Positions 24,017 through 34,721 of a DNA stretch of 64,000 nucleotides are shown in pieces (the stretch's first letter is position 1; each line of letters starts with the position of its first letter). Location of the stretch: positions 44,352,925 to 44,416,924 of the forward strand of contig OY821772.1 of assembly GCA_963682175.1 (NCBI GenBank), written 5' to 3'. The translations under genes were made by a program, and so were the position numbers. Below the pieces are notes generated by a model. That model saw only the letters and a list, made by a program, of their open reading frames with translations. It was not told the origin of the DNA and did not search any database. Source of the stretch: Triglochin maritima (Eukaryota; Streptophyta; Magnoliopsida; Alismatales; Juncaginaceae).

Positions 24017-25016
24017 CTACACCTGACAGGCAGAAGCCATCAAGGCAGAGAGATTGGAAGGGGGTTGAATAGACTGATCAAACCATTTATAACACTGTAA
24101 GGCAGAGTGTCCAGGCTTGTTGCATATCTGACAGTAGATGCGTGGGCGACCAGAAGAGTTGTTGATCTGTGGAAGACGAGTACCAGGTGGACAAGTGGTG
24201 GTTGAGTTATTGTAGTTCTTGAAGCGTCCTCGCCCTTTGTTGTTGCGAGAAGAACGCCCTCCATTGGAGTTCTCACGGTTGTTGTTCTTGTAGGTAGCAT
24301 TTGCAGATGCATCACCAGTAATGTTCCGATCAAGCCGAATCTCATGGGTGAGGAGCATGTTGTGGAGATCAGCAACAGAGAGATCATCCGAGCGTGTGGT
24401 AACAGATGTAACAAAGGGGTCATACTCCGAGCCAAGACCAGAGAGTATGTGAAGCACGAGGTCAGCGTCAGCAACGGGATTGGCGACAGCAACCAAGTTA
24501 TCAGCAATGGACTTCATTTTTTGCAAGTAAGCAGTTATGGATAGGTCTGCTTTCTTGGTCGTCTGAAGTAGGAGACAAAGTTGGATGATCCGAGAACGAG
24601 ATTGTGAAGCAAATAGTTTCTCTAAAGTGATCCAAAGGGACTGAGAAGTATGACACCCAACGACATCCCCAAGAACTTCTATAGTGAGAGGCAAGAAGCC
24701 AACCTAACAAGAGTTGATCTTGCTTATTCCAATTTAAAAAGGCTGGACTAACAGAAGAGGTAACTGATGATTCAGTCTCCAAAACGTATTGTTGTGGACA
24801 GATATCAGATCCATCAAGAAAGCCAAAAAGATCATGGCCTCGAACAATAGGGAGAATCTGAGATCTCCAGAGGAGATAGTTACTTCTATCCAACCGAACA
24901 TGAACGGAAAACAAAGGGTTCGACACAAGTGAAGGAGGCGTAGGATTAGTAGTATCCATGATAGTGTTATTAACACTAGAGAAAGCCATTATTACACTGG
25001 TCATGAACCAAAACAA
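24017..25016 (-). pseudogene. copia gag, frameshifted
   Basis: The 5' part (to about 24690) has LDRSNYLLWRSQILPIVRGHDLFGFLDG, the usual start of plant copia gag. After a frameshift near 24680 the UBN2-type region continues (LWITLEKLFASQSRSRI) and ends with a CCHC zinc knuckle, CQICNKPGHSALQC. Confidence 0.88.
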
Positions 25017-25781
25017 TCAATCAGTATATTAAAAAAATACTTGAGTAGAAAGATCGGAAAACTTTGAGATTCTTGAAGCGATTAAGCACTCAGAATCTGT
25101 TTGAACCAATATTTGTAGAAGGAGAAAAAAAATGTTGATATTAAAAACTTTAAAGATCCAAATAATTTGTATGCTAAAGAAAAACACCAGATAATAAGCA
25201 AAGAAAATAAAGATTCTTACATAGAAAACTCAAGAACAGACTGTAATAACCACGATCAAGTTAAAAATCACTAGATAATGTGCGAGAAAAGGAAGAGAAG
25301 AAAAAAAGAAAAAAAATACAACAGCTCAAGGTTGAAACAAAAGCAGAACGGAAGAAAAAGAAAATGCACACCAAATGGGAAAAATAAACCTTCCCAATCG
25401 CTCAAGAACAGACCAGAAGAAGAAGGGAAAAGAAATAAAGAAAATGTGAAAATTTCGCAATGGATTCTACGGAGGAAAAAGAAGAAGATATGTTATATAG
25501 TAGGGCTAGGTATTTTTCAGGAGATGTTGATCGTTAGATCTATGGTTGGTTTAAACTAAAGGTTCAGATTGTGTTAAGAAAACATAATATCTGATAACTG
25601 TTGGATCCTATCTGTGCTCCTTGTGGATGGTGGAGCATGTGATAGAAAGAAAACAAGAAGCATGGGCTTCGTGGGCTGCGGAAGGAGGTGAAGTGGACCA
25701 GACTAAGAAAAAGACAAGAAGAGCTTTCCTTTTCCAGGTAGAGAAAGAATGGTTGTTAGCCTTTTTTAGCTCTTGATACCA

Positions 25782-26032
25782 TGTAGAAGTTTAGAATGAT
25801 ACAAGAGATAAAAAACTCTTTCTCACTTAATGATTAAAATGAGAATGAGGAAATGTATTTATAGTAGAAGTTTGTGATTACATTTACGTAACTATCAATG
25901 TGGGATTAAACATGATCTAACTACATAACCTGGAAAGCAAATACAAATATAAATGATAAGTCCATTGGACTTCATTACAAGAGAATAAGAGGTGTGTACT
26001 AACTGGACCTAAATGGACCTTATGCTCTAACA
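25782..26032 (-). repeat. copia 5' LTR (251 bp)
   Basis: Pairs with 20732-20982. The primer-binding site lies directly inside it at about 25769-25781. Confidence 0.93.
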
Positions 26033-26154
26033 ATATGACTTGACATTCATGGAAGAACCAATGATATTTCATTCACAAAGAGGCCTGCTTCATTTTTAGC
26101 TCAATGCCCCCTTGGAACTCTGGCATATGACTGACTTGTGGGTTGACCGAACCA
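26033..26154. repeat. 121-bp flank duplication, right copy
   Basis: Second copy of 20611-20731, starting at the first base after the LTR. Host DNA continues with GTGATTCAGCC. Confidence 0.9.
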
Positions 26155-28564
26155 GTGATTCAGCCAATCAGCTATCTTATATATAGACTATGACCGTGAA
26201 TTCTATTATTTTAACTCAAATGTATTATCAGTAAATGTTGAAAAAGCAATAAAACTTGCCGGCCTAATTTTAGACAGAAAGAGGACCGAGACCGAGTACT
26301 GCAAAAACATACTCGTCACTCTAGTGACTTGTCTCTGAATATGCGATTCACTCGCATGAAGAACATCAATCTCCTTAGACGTCACCCCTTTAAAAAACAT
26401 CAAACACTCCAACCTCCCAATAAGAGTGACCACTGACCATTCTTAACTCCTGTTCTAAAATTGAAGCACGCCCCTCAGAGAAGGCACTGTTCCGATTAAG
26501 CTTCAAAACTTATGTTGCAATCTCACAAGGGAAGATAACTTACCATATACTGAAGATATCCCTGGATTGCACAGTTTAGCCAGAAAAGGCGGGCAAGACC
26601 GCAGATCATACCATGGCTTCAGCATTCAAACCATAAGTGTGGAGCATAGCATATTATTATATCACATAAAGTGGGAAAACTTTAAGCTATATTAGAAGGT
26701 TTAATAAACCAGCAAAATTTCAACCAACGAAACCAATTGGAATTTGCTTTCATACCACTAAAAAATACCATCTTTTTCCTTTGCGTTGTTATTTTTATAT
26801 GAACCTTAAACTCATCTCAATCAGGGATTTAGTGCGCAGGTTCAAACAATAAGAGGGCAAGCTAGAACCTAAAAAGAAGTAATCACAATCACCGGATCAC
26901 AATCAATCACGTAATTAATGGGAATGTATCTACACTACCGAAATCACGTAAGCATAAATGTTCGTAGTGATATGAGAATAAATGTATAAATTTTATGATG
27001 ATAAAAATAATATGAGAAAGAAAGATAACATGAAGGTAACAGGAGTTTCTTAGCGCCATGCCAGCAAAATCCCATCAGTTTCTCTACTTCATTTGTTTCC
27101 TTTCTATCTGCACTTTGCAGAAGGCAAACAATATTAGTATATCTCCAGAGCAATCAATAATAAACACTATTTTTCGTGGAAGGAGCATACAGCATGTATA
27201 TAGTCAGTAAAGCTAACTATCATGACAATAATCAACAATGACTTCCGTTTCAGGCTTATAGAAGTCCAAAAAGATTCTCAGACCAATTGCCCATTTCATT
27301 ATTTTTTCCTTAAACGAGGACAGTTCAACCACAGGGTATTTAAAATAGCACATGTAACAGTTGTCCACCGATAACATTGCAGGATTGCATTTAGAAAACA
27401 GTGCTACCCCTCTACAACTGCAGGTGTTACACTTCTCGATAAATTAAGCAATAAAAAACATCCAGTTTATGATCGACCTTTGTTGTTTTGTTATATTTCA
27501 CAACCATAGGGGTTGGAACCAGCAGGCTAATTACTATGTTTTGTGATATGTTTCAAACTCTCGAGAGGCTGAGAGTTTGCAGCCTTTCTTTTATCTAATG
27601 CAAACAACCACCTATTATCAAAAAAAATCCAACAAGCTTACAAATATTAAGCTAACAAAGAAGATTTGAAGCATTGGTCGACATGCTATACACATACCTG
27701 AAGATTTTAGATGTGAATCCCTTCTAACTGGAACAACCATATACCTAAAAAGGAATACTTAGTGGAATAGATTGAAATAGAAAGGTCTGTGATGAACAAA
27801 AATTCTGGTTGTTCTTCCACATTACTAAACTACAAGATCATGTACTCGTGTAACCAACCTGAGAGACGAAAGTTGGGAGGCATCTTCTATATTATGCCAA
27901 GCTGGCTTTAATTATGGAATTTGCAAAAAGAAAACAAACCAGAATCAGAACAAATCACTGTTGGCCGGAGCTTCAGTCATAAATGTTCATGTACAACCAG
28001 TTCTATTAAGACAAAGTTGGCTACAGCTAATATTATTGATTTATTGTTCTGCAGTTTTATTGATCCGAATAAATTAAGTAATCATTAGCCTGAAATTTGC
28101 AACCCTTGGAATCAGTAGTGCAGCTATTTTTAGACATGTGAGAAAATTTGCAATCCTTGGGACTCATTAGTGTTTCAAAAAGAATCGAACTTATTTTGGA
28201 TATCTAAGAACAATATATGGCAATAGATTTCTAGGCAAACATTTATGACTGAAGCAATGATCAAGAACTCGACCATGTATATGACTCTAAACAATTTGCT
28301 TACAAAGGTGATTAACTCAAGCACCTGGCTCCTGAGCTAAACCAAACTTCAGGCTGTCTGCTTCCAACAATCAAGTTCTGAGCTTCTCTCCCCAGTCCCC
28401 ACTGAAGTTGACACTTTCAATGGACAATAATGAAATTTCGACCTCCCAAACAAGACATTGCCTCAAATAAGATCGCCCACAAAAATTCAAAGAATAGAAT
28501 CTTACAAACTCCTCCAGTGCCCAATTTTAACACTATCACATATCCTTTCCATCTTCAATGGAAT
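26155..28564. other. intergenic region, nothing firmly recognised
   Basis: AT-rich DNA. The last few hundred bases probably include the 3' UTR of the EXO70 gene. No coding or repeat structure seen. Confidence 0.4.
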
Positions 28565-30388
28565 CTATCTCCTCCTGCCCTGCTGTGAGGGTGTATTTCC
28601 TTCAAAAAGATCGGCCAAGGCCACCTCAAGATCCTCCACAGTATACTTGATGTACATCTCAGGATGCCTTCCACTTTCTATGTGCTGCCGGAATCTACCA
28701 AGGAATGACCGATAAGCCGGAAGCACTTTCTCCGAAATTGAAATCCTGAGCTCCTCCCTTAACTGAGGATCAGGTACTGTCCACATGGACTGTGTCCTAT
28801 GGGTCTCATCGAACGCTGCATTGAACGACCTGAACCTTTCTCTCAAGGTACTCCTGGACACACCGGAGGAGAAACTCCCGCTGACATGAATACCCTCATC
28901 ACGGAGACAGGATAGGACTCTCACCCATGCCGCCCTCTCGTAACTGGTGGCCACCTGCTGGAATTTACCCGTCAATCTTCTCAAGTAGTCATCCCCAATC
29001 AACTCCCGCAGCTCCGGCAAGCCCTTTGCCTTCTGCACAATGTAGTGAACATTGTTCATGTGGAAAATGTGAGCCAGGGCAGTGTCCCTGTACAGCTTAG
29101 ACTTCCCTTCGATATTGGAGTCGAGAATGGCAATGATCCAAACAATGTGAGCGGCAAGAGGGGACGGGTTCTCCGGCTCCGGGAAGTTAACATTCGCGAA
29201 CGCAGCGGAAGACGACTCACTAGACTCCTCCCCAGATAGGCGGTTAGCAACGTCCGGTTTGGAAACAATCAATTGGCTAAGCGTGGGCTTGTACTCCGCT
29301 ATCAGACTAATGTAATTCATAACATATCGTGTAAGCGGGTGGATTGTCCCTCCGGGAACAGGCGTCCTCGAGAGCTCCTGATGAACGGCGTTCTCAAATT
29401 CCGAAAGTGTGCCTCTAACTGCCTCTGCAAGACGGGAAAGAATCTCGGACGCCTGTGTATGTATCGACGACTCGACCGGCGAATTCGGTCTAACAAAAAG
29501 CGCCTCAACATCAGGCAAAAGATCAGAAATAGTATCGTGCAAGTCGAGAATCTTAAACAGCTTCTCCGGCGACCGTCTCCCGATACTAATAGCTTCGGCG
29601 AACCCGAACAGCTGGAGCGCGGCGCCTTTGACGGTCTCGGAGAACGGCAGCTCGGATCCGGATCCGGAATCGGAATCGGAATCGGAATCCTCGAAGATGA
29701 GGTCGCAGAGGCGGCGCTCGCTGGCGAAGACGATCCGAATACATGCCCTCGCCGCCCGGATCCACTGCCGGATCTTCCTCTCCAGCGTCTCCCACGGCAG
29801 CCTCTGGACCTCCCCGATGCCGAGCTTCTCGACGCCCAGCTCCCGGAGGCTATGATCCACCGCCGCCTTCCTTACGCCGCTGTAAGCCTGGAAGCACTCC
29901 CGGTCGTACCCGGACGCGATCATCCTCTCGGCGATGCTCCTCAGGTCGTGGACGGCGTCGGGCGGGAGCAGATCGATTTCCCTTATACTGCTCATCGTCC
30001 GTTGCCAGCTGCTCCCGGCGGAGCTCCCGGCGGTGGGGGTTCTCCCGACGAGGTCGGCATCGGCGGGGGCGTCGTCGTCCTCGCCGGCCGAGTAGTCACC
30101 GGTGGAGGAAAAAGAGAGGGAGGTGAGATCGGAGAGGATGGAGTCGGCCTCGAGAGGGTTCACGCGGGATACGAGGATGTGGCGGAACTCGTCCTCGAGT
30201 CTGGCCATGGCGATCTGGAGCGAGTCGGGGAGGGAGCGGCGGCGGATCTCGTCGACGGCACGGAGGTAGAGGTCGGAGATGGAGCGGTCGTTGCCGTCGA
30301 ACAGCATCCGGTCGGAGGAGGACGAGGAGGAGTCCCAACGGTGGATGAGGGCCTCCGCGGCCTCGACGGCGTCATCTGGGCCGTCCAT
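28565..30388 (-). CDS. EXO70D: exocyst subunit EXO70, probably D clade
   Basis: A single exon of 607 residues, as usual for most plant EXO70 genes outside the A clade. The start at 30388 (MDGPDDAVEAAEAL) is chosen because the 61 residues upstream in frame are a basic S/K repeat without family similarity. The N-terminal part has LIHRWDSSSSSSDRMLF and LYLRAVDEIRR. A central box reads REIDLLPPDAVHDLRSIAERM. The C-terminal EXO70 domain (about 230-595) has PGGTIHPLTRYVMNY, HIFHMNNVHYIVQKAKG and PAYRSFLGRF. An acidic DSDSDSDSGSGSE repeat lies near residues 232-244. EXO70 binds phosphoinositides and directs the exocyst to membranes; D members were also linked to autophagy of cytokinin response regulators. 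From memory, Arabidopsis EXO70D1 (At1g72470) sits beside the LAZY/TMEM87-like pair, supporting the clade call. Confidence 0.9.
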   Translation of the reverse strand: MDGPDDAVEAAEALIHRWDSSSSSSDRMLFDGNDRSISDLYLRAVDEIRRRSLPDSLQIAMARLEDEFRHILVSRVNPLEADSILSDLTSLSFSSTGDYSAGEDDDAPADADLVGRTPTAGSSAGSSWQRTMSSIREIDLLPPDAVHDLRSIAERMIASGYDRECFQAYSGVRKAAVDHSLRELGVEKLGIGEVQRLPWETLERKIRQWIRAARACIRIVFASERRLCDLIFEDSDSDSDSGSGSELPFSETVKGAALQLFGFAEAISIGRRSPEKLFKILDLHDTISDLLPDVEALFVRPNSPVESSIHTQASEILSRLAEAVRGTLSEFENAVHQELSRTPVPGGTIHPLTRYVMNYISLIAEYKPTLSQLIVSKPDVANRLSGEESSESSSAAFANVNFPEPENPSPLAAHIVWIIAILDSNIEGKSKLYRDTALAHIFHMNNVHYIVQKAKGLPELRELIGDDYLRRLTGKFQQVATSYERAAWVRVLSCLRDEGIHVSGSFSSGVSRSTLRERFRSFNAAFDETHRTQSMWTVPDPQLREELRISISEKVLPAYRSFLGRFRQHIESGRHPEMYIKYTVEDLEVALADLFEGNTPSQQGRRR

Positions 30389-30571
30389 TGGGGACTTGGA
30401 ATTGGACTTGGACTTGGACTTGGACGTGGACTTGGAGTGGAGTTTGCGCTGGTTTTTGGTGAGTTTTGGTTTGGAGTGCTGGACTTGACTACTCTGCCGC
30501 GGGAGACGAGTCGACGAGGAGTGACGACACCACCCCCGCTTTCTCCGAGACCGTTCTTTGGTTCCGAACAC

Positions 30572-31772
30572 AGTTCGTGGCCAATGGAAATGCGACGCGT
30601 GTAGGTGATTTGGTTTGCTTATCGTGTTCCGGCAGAGAGAGGATATCGGAGAATCTTAATCGGGTGTTTTGCATGCACACCCTTCTTATGATATCATAAA
30701 TTTGTTTAATCAAATTTAAGGTTTTTTTTATACTCGACTCTTAAACTCGCCTGCGTCTGACTTGGACGCCCTTCTAAAGGGGAAGCGTCCTAGTTAGACT
30801 TCCAGAATTTTTTTCATTTTTTACAGGACGATGTATTAAATGGATTTTGAAGAACAAAAAGGTAATTGAGACTGACGATTTTAGTAAAATCCGAACGACG
30901 TTTAACAATTTTCTTTTTATTAACTTGTAATTTGTTTAAGGCAATACATTTTGATAAGAAGGTAATTCTTAATGAAAGACCTGGAAAACAGGCAAAGTCT
31001 TCTCAATTTGTTGACCATAAACCAATCGAAATAGAAGTTAATGTTATTGTGGTTCAATTTCTTATCAATGTATTACTTTATCGTTGTTAAAGTTGGTTTT
31101 TGTAGTTTGTTTAAGGTGTTTTGATAGAAGGTAATTCTCGGTGAAGGACGTGGAAAATAAGTGGTCTTCTTTATTTATGGCACATAAAATAATCTAAATA
31201 GAAATTAATGTTCTAGTGGTTCAATTTCTTATCAGTATATTTCTTTATCGTTGTTATACTTGGTTTTTGTAGCAGTGACGACAGAGAACTTCGGACAAGA
31301 CGATTGTAGAGGCAAGAACTTACAAGAGTTGGAAATGGTTTTTGTGAGTATATACGACAATAATGGAAAGAAGGGAGTTTTTTTAGAGCATGTTAGTTGT
31401 TAATTCATTAGATAAGAAGTAATGGTTAGATGTGAACCACAGTCAAGCCATACAAATAAGCATGGGATGTTGAGCTGCCTACATGTGATTCTACAAAAAA
31501 TGCACATTCCGAGGGGTACTAACGGGAAAAACCCCATCTTTGGGGACTAAATCCGTCAGATGTGAGGAATTAGAGGTTATTAATCTAATATAATGTTACG
31601 TGGGACGAGCTAACGGGGGAGTGAATTTGTTAAAGGCAGTGATTAGGGGCGACAGCACAGGGTGTGACACGGAGGGAACATGTAATTATACGATGCCTTG
31701 GATGGGATGGGCCACTAATTATAGAACCAAGAAGTCGGTCGTCTCTTCTAGAATTTTGAATATTTTTTAAAA
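30572..31772. other. intergenic region with one diverged tandem duplication
   Basis: It begins with the promoter side of EXO70. Apart from the repeat at 30931-31272 no recognisable element is seen. Confidence 0.4.
30931..31272. repeat. diverged tandem duplication of ~170 bp
   Basis: Unit 1 (30931-31105) and unit 2 (31106-31272) both start TTTGTTTAAGG and end TTGGTTTTTGTAG, sharing the phrases GAAGGTAATTCT and GTGGTTCAATTTCTTATCA. Confidence 0.75.
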
Positions 31773-32118
31773 AGTAGTATTATATAATATTTATCAAAAG
31801 TTATAACAAAATATCATCGGAGTTGGGACTCAGTACCGGTACGGAACGGATCGGGCTGGACCCGGATACTCTCCGGGGTCCAAACCGAAGACCGGACCGT
31901 ACCAGATTTTTGTGGGAAAATTTGGATTTTGGACCGAGTTCGGACCGGATCGGATCGAAACTCAGACCGGTCAAATTCGATCCAGAACGAACCAAGACCG
32001 ATCGGATCGAAAAATGCTCCCTTAATCGACGGAGTAGTCACTCCTCCTGAAACTTTTGGAGTCATTTGAAGTAGTATTGTATAAATTTTTTTAAAAAATG
32101 TATAACGAAATATCTTGG
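31773..32118. repeat. GC-rich insert between ~48-bp direct repeats
   Basis: A block dense in GGACCGGATCGG-type words (about 31820-32065) is bordered by a diverged direct repeat, AGTAGTATT...TATAACNAAATATC, at 31773-31820 and about 32070-32118. It resembles the ends of plant hAT-derived repeats, but terminal inverted repeats were not found. Confidence 0.4.
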
Positions 32119-32579
32119 GTCGGCATTCCTCTTTTTCTTAATTTTGAAATATTTAAGGAATTAACAACATACAACATTTTTCTTAACATTTTTTTTAAAG
32201 TTCATTATTCTTATTAATGTTTCCCTACATTGACAAATTCTTTTGTTACTCTAGTAGTTGTATTTTTAATAAGAGTGGAACTAATAACACAAGGAGACGA
32301 TGTCTCATTCTTTCTCTTAATTTTGAAATAAAGAGTTTGACCGAAATTGTAGGATAAGATTCAGATGACCTACTAAAGGAAAGTACTTTTTTGCAACGTA
32401 TGATTAGAAATACAAAATTTCATGAATTAAACAATCATTTCAATGAAAGAAATACAGAATTTTTTATTTGCATGTTGTTCTTAGATCAAAACTAGTCCAT
32501 TAGCATAATACTATCATAATGAATTCTCCACTATAGATATTCAAACATATATCTTTGACATGCATAGCTCGAGTGACTT

Positions 32580-32830
32580 TTGCATGTTAGAAGAAATTGA
32601 TACTTCAGCCAAAAAGATAGTTGCAACCGTAACCATTGAAAGATTATTTTCGACAATAAATATTATTAAGTGTCTTTTGCGCAATTGAATAGATGATCAT
32701 TAGTTGAACGATAATTTGGTAGCTTAAATTGAAAAGAATTTATATAGTAAAGTTAACGATGAATCAATCATGTACCGTTTTCAAAATATGAAAATTCGTG
32801 AGGTCAATTGTAAATTTTCTAGAAATATGT
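32580..32830 (+). pseudogene. hAT transposase C-terminal fragment
   Basis: Reading frames with stops give ATVTIERLFSTINIIKCLLRN, then LNDNLVA-IEKNLYSKVNDESIMYRFQNMK. This is the dimerisation region of TTF-type (DUF4371-like) hAT transposases. The rest of the gene is missing. Confidence 0.75.
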
Positions 32831-32918
32831 TAAAAAATTTCCTTTATATTTCGCATGTCCTAAATAAAATTCATAATTCCGTCGCGGATATCAATCAATT
32901 CAATTACAATGGTAAGTG

Positions 32919-33769
32919 AGTCTGGGTAGGGGTGTAATCGATCTCTAAACGAGCGATCCGAGTCTGCTCAAGATTGGCTCGTTAAACGTTTCGAGCGGAA
33001 AATTCTGCTCGTGCTCGGTTCGACCTGCTCGCGAGCGGCTCACGAGCGGCTTGTTAACCTGAATATTTTTTTGTTGTATTGAATTGCTAATAATGTTGTC
33101 CTAACAATTAAATTATAAGATTACTTAAGACAAATATAATAATAGTTACTAACATAATTTTAAAATTAACACCTAAAATAAACACAATCTTATAAATTAT
33201 ACGACAACATCGACATCTTATAAATAAGATTACACACTTAGATCATACAAAATCAACAAAATCTTAAAATCAAACACAATCTCTTCAATTATAGGACAAC
33301 TCACAACATCAACATCTTATAAATAAGATCATCCACCTGACTCAAACCTTAATTTATTTGAACTTTTGGTGTAGAAAAGAATGAGAAAAAGAAAAGAAAT
33401 AATAATAATAATAATAATAATGGAAAACGAAAAATTTAAGACTAATAAGGTTTTGATTCTTATGAGTATTTTGGTTTGGTTTGTTAAATGGATTGTTGTG
33501 TTTGGTAAATTAGTTTATTAAATGAGTTTAATACTTAACCGAATGGGTAATTGGATAGAATATTCATGTTAATCAAATAATTAGATATAGTAATCAGGTT
33601 TCGAGCGATAAATGAGTGAGCACCGAGCGAGCATCGAGCGAGCGGAGTATGCTCGTGCTCGGCTCGTTACTTATCGATCCGAGCAACTTCGAGCAAAATC
33701 GGAGCAAAATCGAGCGAACATCGAGCGATCTATCGATCCCGAGCAGAACTTGACAGCCCTAAGTCTGGG
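32919..33769. mobile_element. hAT-type MITE, 835 bp, with 8-bp target duplication
   Basis: The element runs 32927-33761 between exact AGTCTGGG copies at 32919-32926 and 33762-33769. Its ends are short inverted repeats: TAGGGGTGTAATCG on the left, TAGGGCTGTCAAGT as the reverse complement of the right. Both subterminal regions are packed with GAGCGA/GCTCG words in a form that can fold back. No coding capacity. Confidence 0.85.
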
Positions 33770-33923
33770 TGAACGGGAGCAACCAGGAACGGATCCATCT
33801 GCTAGAATAAATATTAAAGTCCTTCTCGGTAATAGAAACGATGGCTTTCTGTTTTTAGTATTTGTATATTTTTCATCATTTAAAATCAATATGATGCTAT
33901 TTTCCTACCAGTTGTAACAACAA

Positions 33924-33996
33924 GCGCCTGTAGCTCAGTGGATAGAGCGTCTGTTTCCTAAGCAGAAAGTCGTAGGTTCGATCCCTACCTGGCGCG
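33924..33996 (+). tRNA. trnR-CCT: tRNA-Arg (anticodon CCT)
   Basis: 73 nt starting GCGCCTGTAGCTCAGTGG. Anticodon stem TCTGT/GCAGA with loop TTCCTAA, T-arm GTAGGTTCGATCCCTAC, acceptor ending CTGGCGCG. One T-T mismatch at pair 6:67 is, as I recall, present in other plant copies of this tRNA. A TTTT run follows at about 34008. Confidence 0.95.
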
Positions 33997-34004
33997 TATA
34001 TCAA

Positions 34005-34721
34005 CTTTTATCTGATAATTAACTATTCTTTTGCCTGCTGACAAATTTTAATTTATTTAAAAAAATCGAAACACATCTTCTATATTTGGTATATTCTCCA
34101 ACAGACAAAACGAGTTGGTCTACGGAGAAAAGATCCCGTAGGTAATGGTCTAATGGAGAATCTTTCTTGTACTGAAAGTCTCGGGAAGTACAGCAGCCAG
34201 CCAGCCACGGAGAAATTATATATGATCGCGGCTTAAAAACAGAATTACGTAATCACACAAAGTTTTTTTCAGCTTTCAACTTCCACGTCCATTGAAGAGG
34301 ATCCAACCTAGTAGTCGAGATGCAACTTGTTTCCGAGACAGTAGTCACCTAAAATGGAGTGAAGTCTCTTGTTGATGCTTTGCCGTAGTTCCATAGGAAA
34401 GTTATTTTAATATTAATTAATATTAATGCATTACCTATTATAAAAAAAGTGGTCTCTTGTTTTTAAGATCTATAAATGTATCATAGATACTATCATATTA
34501 CTGTCGTTCCTTGTTTGAAGTTCGTATTTCCGTTCTTGTAATATTAACAGAAAATTCTTTTTCTGCTTCAACCAAAGTGTTATTGATCTCCTCAGGTTGA
34601 GTATCAATTGTTTTAGTCCGTTCGATTTTGATTTTCGTACTTTTTTCGTTTATTCAGATCATGCATTTTCGATACTAGACGAGTGTCGGTTGCTTAATTT
34701 AATCACTGGTTGTTGACGATT
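34005..34721. other. intergenic region before the triplicated segment
   Basis: AT-rich, no gene recognised. It may belong to the 5' flank of the Harbinger element whose remains begin near 40290, since that flank is interrupted by the copia remnant. Confidence 0.35.

Larger units (their letters stand above)
20732..26032 (-). mobile_element. Ty1/copia LTR retrotransposon, non-autonomous by decay
   Basis: A 5,301-bp element on the minus strand: 5' LTR 25782-26032; primer-binding site TGGTATCAAGAGC, complementary to initiator tRNA-Met with one extra base, just inside it; then gag, integrase and RT-RNase H; polypurine tract; 3' LTR 20732-20982. The LTRs differ at about 4.4 percent of sites on my count, so the insertion is not very recent. 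There is no 5-bp target duplication; a 121-bp duplication borders the element instead. It lies between the TMEM87-like and EXO70 genes. Confidence 0.93.

Noticed and set aside
30389..30571. Upstream in-frame extension of EXO70
   Set aside because: 61 residues of basic S/K repeats with no similarity to EXO70 N-termini; the ATG at 30388 fits the family.
29273..30604. Long plus-strand open frame (443 codons) opposite EXO70
   Set aside because: It is the antisense of the GC-rich EXO70 exon; its protein is low-complexity G/V/E-rich with no domain.
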